A DNA stretch of 64,000 bases. Origin: Acanthopleura granulata (lineage: Eukaryota > Mollusca > Polyplacophora > Chitonida > Chitonidae). Under the pieces are notes generated by a model, which worked only from the letters and a program-made list of their open reading frames with translations, had not been told where the DNA came from and ran no database searches. The position numbers and the translations under genes are program-made. This document shows positions 12,101-24,100 of this stretch, one piece after another (the first letter of the stretch is position 1; each line of letters opens with the position of its first letter). The stretch is taken from NCBI GenBank assembly GCA_016165875.1, contig JABBOT010000014.1, positions 3,511,022 to 3,575,021 of the forward strand. The letters are read 5' to 3'.

Positions 12101-15100
12101 AGTGAACCACGCGACATGTACATTGTACCTTGTGGTACAGATCAAAGCAGTGTAGCGGGCCTCCGTGGCTCAGTAGGTTAGCACGCTAGTTCAGTGCATT
12201 GACCCGAAGCCTGCCATCAATGCAGTCGCGGTGAGTTCAAGTGCAGCTCATGCCAGCTTCCTCTCGGGCCATACGTGGGAAGGTCTTCCAACAACCTGCA
12301 GATGGTTTGTGGTTTCCCCAGGGCTCTGCCCGGTTTCCTTGCACCATACCACTGCCGTCGCATAAATGAAATATTTTTGAGTACAGCATAAAACAGCAAT
12401 CAAATAAATAAAAGAAACAATCAAATGAATTTATGTTTGTTTTAGAAATACATGTATGTTGTCATTACTAGAACCACTTCATTAAAAACCAACATTAAAA
12501 TCAGTGACTTGTATGTAATGTTTTTCTTTTGCAGCCTACCTCAAAACTGGGATGTTCTCCTCCATCACTAAGGTACAGTGAATGTTAATTATGGGAATGT
12601 AATCTAGAAAACTTAAGTACAATTTAACCAAAGAAAATAAAGTCATATGCTTCGAAATATCACAGAATAGATATTAAAACTACTTATTCTGTATCACTGG
12701 CATACATATATGCTATAAAAGACTCACAATGAGGATGGTCAATGTGTTCATTAGGGTTCTCTGTGGAATTGGTTTAGTTATGAGTTTTACTATTACGAGG
12801 TGTTAGCTCACCTGGAAATTTATGAACGCCATGCAACTCCACCCCATCCACCCCCCACCCCCACCCCCGACTATCTGCTCCAACTTCTCCTTCACAAGTG
12901 GTTAGGGTTGTCTGTTACATGCCAAAGGCTGGTGGTTTATTACTTGGGGCTCTGTAGTGTCCTCCACATACATTTACCTGCACATGTATATTTATGTATT
13001 TAATTATTTCATTGGTGTTTTGCACCGTTACTCAGGAATATTTCACTTATACAACGGTGACCAGAGAGGAAGCCAGCATGAGCTGGACCTCAACTCCAAG
13101 CGACTGCATTGGTGAGAGGCACCCGGGACATTATGCTGCAGGCGCACCTTAACTCCCTCGGCCACAGAGGCCCCCTGTACATGGCTAAAACTAACTGCTG
13201 GTACGAAGTTTAATGACAATCACATAAATAACAAGTGATTAATAAATATATCTGCGTTGTAAGCAATGAGGTATTTGTTCACTTTCAGAAAGCAGCCAGA
13301 CGTCTAGTGAGTGAAGGACAGAGTCTAGGCGTGTCCTCGCTGAGGTTCCTGCCAAAGAACACGTCGTTAAGACTCATTGTCAACATGGGCAGGAGGACCA
13401 GCCCCTCACATGACAAGCCACAAAAGGTACAGGTACTTACAGGTGTAAGATTCAACAGCTCTACCAAAGGAGGTCATGGTTTTGTTAGTTTTAGCCTGTC
13501 GTCAAGTTTAAGAAAAAAAGAAAAAAAAAACAGCTCCGTGACACACACCAAACCTAAAAGGGTACAGATGTTTGATTGTTAGTCTGTTGTCAACTTTGAA
13601 GAAAACGCAGAAATACGGGTGAGATTTTATGTGACCCGTTCCATTCTGTTTTGGTGGTGATCAGATGCCAATCCAGATCCGTAAACTCGGGGCATCATTC
13701 ATCTGTCTGCAGTGCAGGAATTTGCACATTTAGCTGTGGCGTAAGGTTGTGCAGTTGGAGAGTATTTTGCATCTGTTCATTTGTTCAGTTGATTGATTTT
13801 TTTTGCATTCATTTATACTCGAGTAAATGACCAGGCTGACAAAATATTCTGTGTTGGGTGTAACACAATTCTAGCAGAAAAACACAGGGTCTCTCAGAAG
13901 GGATTCTAGCCACTGGCATGAATGGAAAGGAAATTTAAAGAAGAAAATTAACAACCCCCGCCCACCAAAAAAAATTTAAGAGTTGGGCCTCTTTTTTGAG
14001 GGTTAATCAGGTTAAGCAGTGATTAAAGACTACCAGAGGCCTTGTTGTTTTGTGAGGGTAAATTATCAGGATTATTTGTAATTGTTGAGAAAAAAAAGAA
14101 AGGTAAGGAGTGATCATGGCAAATGTCTTCATTTAGCAACCTAGCAAATTCTTTTGTTTGGATTGTCTAAATGTACATGTACAGTTCACTGCTTTTGTGC
14201 TTAATTTTCAGGATCTATCTATCAATGCACAGCTCTCTGATGTATTTCAAGTTTTGAAGTTTGAAAAGGTGAGCTTTTTTTTTCTAGTAAATGGGTCAAA
14301 ATGTATTTTTTTTTTCTTGAGGACCATGTTTGGGAAAGTTTATCAGTAATGTGCCAAAGGTTATTGGTTTCCTGCACCTAAAAGAAGCCATTGTGTAAGC
14401 GAAAAATTCTTAGCATGGCATTTAACAACAATCAAGTAAATAAAGTGAAAATTTGTTCAGTATGCTAAAAATCACTAGTATTGAAGATTTATGAATAAAA
14501 TATAAAAGGGACTTCTTGTAACTGTTTGTCAGTGCAGATGATTTCTGAGTGGGAAGAGGAAAAATCTTCTCTAAGACACACAGGGTGTATTTGTATTAAT
14601 GTTACAGAAAACAAAATATAGAGTAAGCAGCAACAAGAAAGCCACTGAAGAATATGTCTGAAATCTTAACTTATTGTTTGAGACTTTTTTTTTCACTGAA
14701 TTATTTAAAACAGTGACAGTTATGAATTCTAAGCCTAGCTACATGTATTGAATGTTATCTGTTCAGTCTCGGAAGCCATCCGTCGTGGGTGTGTCTGTAT
14801 TCGGTGTGGATGATATTTATGCAACATGGAAATCTTTCATATCAAACAGACGGAACCAGAAAGATGACAGGTGAGGCGGCTTGTTTTTCAGGTTCAGGTA
14901 TTTAGTGTTGGGGGGAAAAAATACCTGCTATTGCTGGAAGATGAATGCTATTTCCACTTAATGTTTAATGCCACAAATACGCCAACATTCGCATTTGTGG
15001 ATACGTACAATAGTAACATGAAGAGCAGTGTGATACATCTCACTGTTTACTTCGTTTCACTAATATATATTAGGGTAGAAAATATTATAATTCAGCATAC

Positions 15101-18100
15101 AATACAATCTCACTGTTTGTGGCCTTGGTGACAGTGATCACTTATTGACACTCGTGGGGTCGTTGGCACTTTATAGCGTTTGAAATAAGCAAAAAGGTGC
15201 GGCCATTTGCCGAGTCTGACTTTTGTTTGCAGAACACTTGTTCTCTGCTAGTATGGTGTGTATATCTGTCTGTGAAAGTTTGTCAGTAACATGCCAAAGG
15301 TTGATGCTTTAAATAAGTTATCCCAATTTCCTCTATACCCATAAAACTGACTGCCATTGTATAAGTCAAAAAAAATTCTTGACTATGGAGTTAAACAACA
15401 GTCAGCATCCAGCCAGAGTGTAGCAGGTGAAGTTTATACAGGGATATCTGGAACCCGTTTTATTTATTTATTTATTTATTTATTTGATTGGTGTTTTACC
15501 CCATACTCAAGAATATTTCACTTATACGGCGGTGGCCATCATTATGGTGGGAGGAAACCGGGCAGAGCCCAGAGGAAACCCATGACCACCCGCAGGTTGC
15601 GACATAGCATAGAGATATGTTGCCATGGAAATGTTACACCGTCTTCATAAAGCAGGCCCCAGGATATAGACAAAATACTGTTTTTGAGTGTATATTACAT
15701 TTTCTTTGACACTCTACAAGAACATGTACATTTCACACGCATGTGTAAATTTTTGTATGCAAAACATACATTCATCCTGTATTCTCTTCGGGTGCCAGTG
15801 TGTCAACGGTAGATGCTTGAAACTACGAGCTTCGAATAAGACTAACTTCTGCTTTGTGGTTTTAGGCAATTGTACTTCGTGTCAGTTGACATCAAAGATT
15901 GCTATGACTCCATCAACCAGCAGAAACTCTTCTCTATTATCTCTGACATCATCAGACAGGTAGTTGTACAATTTGATGTTTGATTGAATTTACCCAGTGT
16001 TTCTTTGACACAGGAACCAACAGTATAACAGTTTTAATTAGTTTTAAAAGTTCCTTTATCTGACGATGTTCAAAGTGAAATATTTGGCGTTCGTGAGTAG
16101 TGACCAAAATAAATAAATGTAACCAAAATAAATGTATGTAACCAAAATAACCAAAATAAATAAATGTAACCAAAATAAATAAATGTGACCAAAATAAATA
16201 AATACGACATATTTTCATGAAGAACCAGGTGAAAATCTCTGCCATTGTTACGCATATAAAAACCTGATGAATATATAATCAACTGTTCCACATGTCACAC
16301 ATTTCACCAAATTTGTCTCAGGCTTCTCAGAATTCCAGAGTTCAGAATGTTTGTTGGTTCATCTCCTTTTGTGGATCACCATTTTACAACTTAGTCAGTT
16401 TTAAGGGTAGTCTGGAATGCCTGAAATAAACCACAGTTTTGAAATGTAGAGCAAAGTATTTCAGAGGTTCTAAAGTTAGTTATTTGAATTTATAATTTTT
16501 AAAATTATATCTACAATCTATGATGTACATGAAAATGTGTTTAATCGATAAAAGGCTCCTTTTCTTTCAGAGTGATGAGGAAGAATATATCATTCGGAGA
16601 TATGTAAAAATATTTCCAACCATGGGAAAAGTTAAGCGACTGTTTGGTCGTGATGTCACAAGCCTACATGACTTCCAACCTGACTTCATGCAATACATGA
16701 GAGAGATATCCAAGGGGGAGAACTGTCACAGGGCTGTCATTGTGGACCAGGTGACTGATCTTAAACGAATGTATTTCTGTAATTCGAGACCGCGAACATT
16801 CGGGCATTAGCAGTTTTACTTGCGCCAACACGCTTTGCTCAGGCACACAGGGCCGTGAAAACATGGTCAAAATAACGTGGAAGTTAATAGCTAACTCTGT
16901 TTCACGGCCTCAAAAGTCTATAACTAGGCTTCGATAGCGTTCATAATTTTACAAATGCTATGCAGATTGTTCTGTGGTAAAACATACTCTAATTTCTGGT
17001 TGCTATCAGCCGTAGTTCTCAGAATATTGTCCAGCGTTGTTCATTTTGATATCCCTTTCCATGTTATCTTCCACCTCGTCTGCTTGCCGCTACCTCAAAC
17101 GGGCGATGTGCCCAGATATGTCTACGGTCTCGAATACACAGCTAACTCTTGTGGCTTTTGGCAACTAAAACTGCAAGCATTATGAGACCCCGTATGTTAT
17201 ATGTATATGTATTCCTTGATTCATACTGTCACCCGAGTTCTGATCTCTTTGCAGTTCACATTATGTAGCTGTTTTTTAATGTTGATGGATTAATTATAAA
17301 CCTGTTCTAACCCAGGTCGATAGGAAGGGAGATAACTTTGTACAGTTTAAAAGGTGTCTGGTCAGTGACTGATGAAGCAATCCAGCTTTAGCGAGATAAG
17401 TATCCATGAATATATAAATCTCCCTCGACATTTCAGATACTTCATCACCACGTAACACCGGATGAGATTCTGCAAAAGTTAGCAGCTCACCTGTTCAACA
17501 ACATCATTCAGGTAAAATGAAATACACTGTGTGATAGGAAACTACAGGAAACGCCCAAGTAAGCATTGCCAGATGGACTGCTGAAAACTTTATCTGAAAG
17601 TACTTTTACTCATATTTTTAGATTATTAAAAATTGAATTAAATGCATTTAAGTGTTTGAATGTACTTTGACCTTGTTTCCTCTTATATTCCCCTACTGTT
17701 GACATTTTTGTGTTGCAATAGTTATTCATTCTGTGAAATCACTGTTTAGATCAGGGGTTTTAGGGGAGGGTTAATCCTTGTGACAACAAATATCCTAAAC
17801 ACTTTCTATATGGGTCATAAAACCCATTATGGGATGAAAGTCGTTGAACGCATTTAACTCTTAGTCAAAATGAAAATATGCCACTTCGTCCCTGTAGTTT
17901 TCTGATGAACCAATAACTTCATTGTTAGCTTTCTGTAATTAATTAATTAATCTCTTTGATAGTCCTCCTGTCTTTAATTCAGTATAAACAGTTTACGTGC
18001 TTCATCAAATGAAGGATGTTAACCCTTTATTGTTTTTTATCACATGACTGACATCAAGACCAATGAACAGTCAGCCTGTGACTGTCAGTTAAGAGGTTTG

Positions 18101-21100
18101 TCAGTATCTCCAAATATTGATTTGTCCGACACTTGAGTTTGTCTGCAAGATATCTCTGAGACTACTTGACCAAATTGGAACAAATTTGGTGTTAAGCATA
18201 CTTATGGGGTCATTAGTTACTGATTTGATTTTGGTTTCATGTGTTTACCTGTTGGTTCGTTTTGCTATGTTTTGAGTATTTTTAATGACTGCTGTTTGTC
18301 TCCAAGATATATCCAGAAGTACTTTACTGAATTGAATTAAATTTGGTGTCAAGCATACTTTTGGGGCCCTTAGTAACTGATTTGGTGTCAAGCATACTTT
18401 TGGGGCCCTTAGTAACTGATTAGATTTTGGTGTCCATGTGTTTGTCCGGGAGAGACATATATTTTGGACACAAAACCTTTTAGATTTTACACTCAGATTC
18501 TTCCACTTGCAGACTTGACCATGTCATGTACTATAAGAAACATATTTGAATGTGGTCTTGTACACTGCTGACTTCTTTCATTTTATACTGTTATACTCAC
18601 ATTACATGTACCTACCCTAAATGGCCTAAAAGTTTGTCTGTGACAAAGTTGCTTATATATCCCTGATTGTGAAAGGCCTGTCGATTTTAGAGAATTGTGT
18701 TGAGGTTTGTTTGGATGATAACCCACTGGGAAAATGTCAGTTTCGTTACCAGGATGTATATTTTGTGGCCTTTTTTTATCACTAATGATGCACTTTTTTG
18801 GACGAAATTTACAGTGCCTTTGGTGTTCTAAATGATACAGTGTCACTTTGCAAATCTGTACTAGATCATGTTGTACAGGAAACCTGCAGTGCCCAGTTCC
18901 TGTCCAGATAATTTCCTTTTGGAAAACTTACGTTTACGAAACTCACTGTTTTCAGATGGGCCCATGCTATTTCCATCAGAAAACTGGCATCAGCCAAGGG
19001 TCAGTCATCTCCTCCCTACTCTGTAGCATGTATTACAGCAGTATGGAGGGCAGAGTGATCTCCCCTGGCAGGGATGAGGTCATGATGAGGATGGTTGATG
19101 ATTGGCTGTTTGTGACCCCTACGATAGAGAGGGCTTTGTCATTCTTGAAGACAATGAGTCAAGGTATTAAACGGACAACAGCCTTTATCCTGATGTTATT
19201 ATTATCAGAGTTGGGCCATGAAAAATGACTGATACTAAGATTGCATTAGTTTGTCATAACTCTTCCGAATATTGTCCAGTTTTGATAACATTCTGCTTGA
19301 ATCTTAATAGATCAGTTTTGAAAACCGTCCCAAATAAATGAAGACAGACTGGTTTATATCATGTGTCTTACACCATATTGTTTTTTTTTTGTTTTTTTCA
19401 CAGGAATTCCTGAGTACAACTGCTTTGTAAACACAGAAAAAACACTGACAAACTTTCGTGTGGAAGAATATTACCCTTTAACATCTTGCATTGCAAAGAA
19501 TGGTGAGAAAACACTTGGTATGATTTTGTTAATAAGTTTTCTCATGTATATGTGACAGGTTACAGCAAGGAAACAGTTCTGGTTGGGGCCCGGTGTCAGT
19601 CTAATGTGATTGGGTGTGGTGTCTGGTCTGGTGTCTTCATCATGATATTCCAGTGGCGGCGGCATGGATTCGCCCTGTCACAAGTAGACACAGTATATAT
19701 ACATTCCTCATCATATGTCTGAAAAATTGTGAAGTACGTTGCGAAAAACCTCAGGCAAGTCATCGCGACCAGTGTTTGGTACTTTCCTACACGTAAAGTT
19801 CATCGGGGGCCTCTGTGGCTCAGTCGGTTAGTGCACTATCGCAGCGCAATGACCCAGAGTGCTGTCGCTGCGAGTCCAAATCCAGCCCAAGCTGACTTCC
19901 TCTCAGGCCGTACGTGGGAAAGTTTGTTAGCAACCTGTGGATGATTGTGCGTTTCCCTCGGCCTCTGCCTGGCTTCCTCTCACCGTAATGCTGGCCGCCG
20001 TAGTATGAGTGTAATGTTCCTGAGTACGGGATAAAACACTAATCAAATAAATAAATCGAATGTAAATTTCATCAGCTACATATACTACCCAAATTCTGGT
20101 ACATGTGGTTTAGTCTTGCCAGTTCAGTTCCCTACATTCTTACATTAAAAGTGACCACCATTGTATTGGTGAAATATTCTTGAGTACTGAAGTATTTTGT
20201 TTGTTTTTTTTCCAAACTTTTGTCTTTTCTTTTCTTCACCTCAGAACTGTTTCCATGGTGTGGCTTGTTGTTTGACACAGACAGCCTGAGTGTGACAATT
20301 GACTACAGCAGATACCCTGGCTTATGTAAGTTGTGTATTGTAGGATACATGTAACAGTGTAATATTGTTACACATGAATATTTAATTATTCAATAGTCTC
20401 CAAGGTTTGCGCCTGATCTGTCAATCCTTCATGATTTATTTTTCAGTTAAACATGCTGAATTGAATCTTGCTAATAGCTTTTCCGTGACAAGTTTAGTGC
20501 CTATTAAATTTGAGTTTTGGTCCTTTCCATCCATTTCCAAGAAAATTATGATCCGTTTTTATTCTGGTGTGGATTTTGACATTTAGCAGTAACTCTGAGA
20601 GCTCATATAGAAGGGACCCTGCGTTGGTGTTGCAGCATTTCCAGAATGTTCGCATGGTTTACCTACTTGCAATATTTTCGTTATGTATTTAATTCTGCGG
20701 AAATTATTTGAATTTTGATGTTTGGCCTGATATTAAGGAAATATTTTTTTCAGCTATCGCAGACACTTTGACCTATGATTTCACCCAGAATCCAGGTTTG
20801 ACGTTGAAACGCAAATTGTTTGAGTGAGTGTGAATCTTACATTGTTATAAAACCTTACAGTGGAATAAACCTAGTTTATTTGTGATGTACACTTTTATAA
20901 AACTTCATTTATGTGGTTTACAGATAACCTACGGTATCGGCCAAGCCCAACAGCAAATCGGGCCCCCACACTGCTGACAAAGCTCGTAGAGACTGCTAGC
21001 CAGCCGGTCGTCACCTATCGCATAAAACTACACGTGTCTGCGCCGTGAAAACAAATGTAGTTCGGTCGGCAATATGCAGCTTATCAGGCCTCGAAATAGT

Positions 21101-24100
21101 AGGCGATCGAACCGATTGATTGCCTGCCGATTGCCTACATGAAATTTAGGCAGAAGGATACTTCTATATATTTTATTTATATATGCTTTACAGATAACCT
21201 AGCTCATGTGTGATATGGATACAGTGTCATAAGTGTGCATTGCTTGGTTAGGATTGGATAACCTAGCTCATGTGTGATATGGATACAGTGTCATAAGTGT
21301 GCGTTGCCTGGTTAGGATTGGATAACCTAGCTCATGTGTGATATGGATACAGTGTCATAAGTGTGCGTTGCTTGGTTAGGATTGGATAACCTATCTCATG
21401 TGTGACATGTATACAGTGTCATAAGTGTGCGTTGCTTGGTTAGGATTGGATAACCTAGCTCATGTGTGACATGGATACAGTGTCATAAGTGTGCGTTGCT
21501 TGGTTAGGATTGGATAACCTATCTCATGTGTGATATGGATACAGTGTCATAAGTGTGCGTTGCTTGGTTAGGATTGGATAACCTATCTCATGTGTGATAT
21601 GGATACAGTGTCATAAGTATGCGTTGCTTGGTTAGGATTGGATAACCTATCTCATGTGTGATATGGATACAGTGTCATAAGTGTGCGTTGCTTGGTTAGG
21701 ATTGGATAACCTAGCTCATGTGTGACATGTATACAGTGTCATAAGTATGCATTGCCTGGTTAGGATTGGATAACCTATCTCATGTGTGACATGGATACAG
21801 TGTCATAAGTGTGCGTTGCCTGGTTAGGATTGGATAACCTATCTCATGTGTGACATGTATACAGTGTCATAAGTGTGCGTTGCCTGGTTAGGATTGGATA
21901 ACCTATCTCATGTGTGACATGGATACAGTGTCATAAGTGTGCGTTGCCTGGTTAGGATTGGATAACCTATTTCATGTGTGACATGTTTACTGATGATGAT
22001 TTTGTTGATGATGAATTTCTGGTGATATCTTGTGAAATTGTATTTTTCCCAGCTCATTAAGAACCAGATGTCAAGGGTTGTTTGTGGATCAAGAGGTACG
22101 TACTTGTTCATTTGTATATTGGATTGTGGATGTAGGCTTTGTTCAGGTGTATGGGTGGAGGTAGTTGTGAGATTGGTAAGCCATGTTTACAGCTCAGATT
22201 CCATATCAAGCGCTCAGGATCGTTACATAAACTGGCCTGGAACTCTGTCCTGGAGCCCAAGCTGTTGTTAAAGTTTCAAAGCTGCGCACAATGAAAACGT
22301 GCTTTCTTTAATCCTACACTAATTCTGACTTCATATCACCAAGTTGTTCATGAATAATCAAGACCATAATATCACAGGTACAACGAATGTACCGGGATGG
22401 TTGAGAGCAAGACAGACTTTGATAACCGCCATTTTCAGTTCGTGTCATCCACGAAAGGCGAACTTATGGAACACTCGGATTGAAACCGAGAAGATCCACA
22501 CCACTTAAATGGTGATTGACAACTTTAACTTTTCACTCTGGTAATGAACTATGAGCAACATAGTTCTTTGACACACTGGGGACAGCACACTCAAAAATAC
22601 TGACTTTTAGGTTAGTAAATGGAAGAGTACGAATCAGCATTTTTGAAAAATACCCTGGGGAAAATGAAGCAACTATCAAATCCAGGTTGGAAATGCGTTA
22701 CAAATGGGAGAGGGCCACGAGAAACAACAACAACAACAAGAGAAATTTGATCAACACTTGCCTAAATGCATGGTGAATATTTTTTTGTTTTCAGATAAAC
22801 ACTGTGGATGTGGTTGTCTATAATGTCTACAAAATCTTTCTGCTGTTGGCATTCAAGTTCCATGCCATGGTGAAGAAACTCCTCATCGGACACAGAGCCA
22901 ATGACAATCCTGGATTCTTCCAGGGTGAGAACAGGTTTTTGTGAGCGCATTTAATATTTATGTTTCCGTTTGTTTTGGATGAAAAATAAAGATGTTCTGG
23001 CAAGGTAGAAATGGATGCTTTGATTATATCCATGGACATATCATGTACTGTGTATAAACAAGATTGGAAATAGGTGCTTGACTTTTTTGAAAACACCCCT
23101 TTGGTAAAACTTGTTTGACCTAGTGGACCTTTATACAGTAATATTTAAACTCAGACAACATGGTCATACCATTTTGTCCAAAGGGGTGTTTAAAAATTCC
23201 AAGCGACTATTTGCAGGCTTGATAAAGTGTTTGGTTTGATTTATGTATTAACAGGCCATGCATTTCAGAAAGTCTTACCTTAACAGGCATGACATAATTT
23301 TAATTTAGATAATAAAATATATAATATTGCTCAACACACAGGTGAAATGTACACCAATTTGTGTCAGAAGATAGTTTATGTATTTTCCTAATGCTGGCCA
23401 TCTTTACAGGTTGTAGCCATCAGCTGTTCCAGATCCATCAATCAGTGATGCGCTCTAATCAACCTCCAGTAAATTCGGAATCTCATTTTGTTTCAGAGGT
23501 TATTCTGGACTTGTCACCCTATTTCTTCTACCAAACAGGGCAAAAAATGAGACAGGTAAAAGGAAACAGTGTTTCTCATTTATACTTTGACAAATCAAAA
23601 ATCAGGCCGTATAGAAAAAAATTGCTCAGTACTACATGTTTACGTGCATAAACATAAGTAAAGGTAACTTTGTATACTTAGTACTCTGTGGTCTTTCCAC
23701 TTCCTCTGATAATTACTCCGTTGTTCTCGCCGTCTTCACCATCCATGTCCATTCCCTCCGAAATAAAAACAAAAACCACGAAATATCCTGATATCAGACA
23801 TATACACGAGATAAAGACACAAATATGTAAATCAGGAAGGAGAAAGTTATATGTGGTTGGTGGCGTTATTATGGTTTGTTTGACGGTTGTCTTATGAATT
23901 ATGAATAATAGTTAATATGATTCCAAGATGTGTATGATTTTCATATCACCATTTAAAGTCTATTCTTATAAAATCTTTTGGGGTGTGTGATTTTTTTTTT
24001 TTCATTCACAGCTGGACAAGGCTTCATCCTGGTGTCTAACCCTGAACTCCCTGAAATGGTAGGGATACAAAGCCTGGAAATTGAAATATGTGTAATTTAC

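Noticed and set aside
12154..12230. Possible tRNA gene
   Set aside because: tRNA-like A and B boxes only; no full cloverleaf can be drawn and the unit continues as a SINE with an (aaat)n tail.
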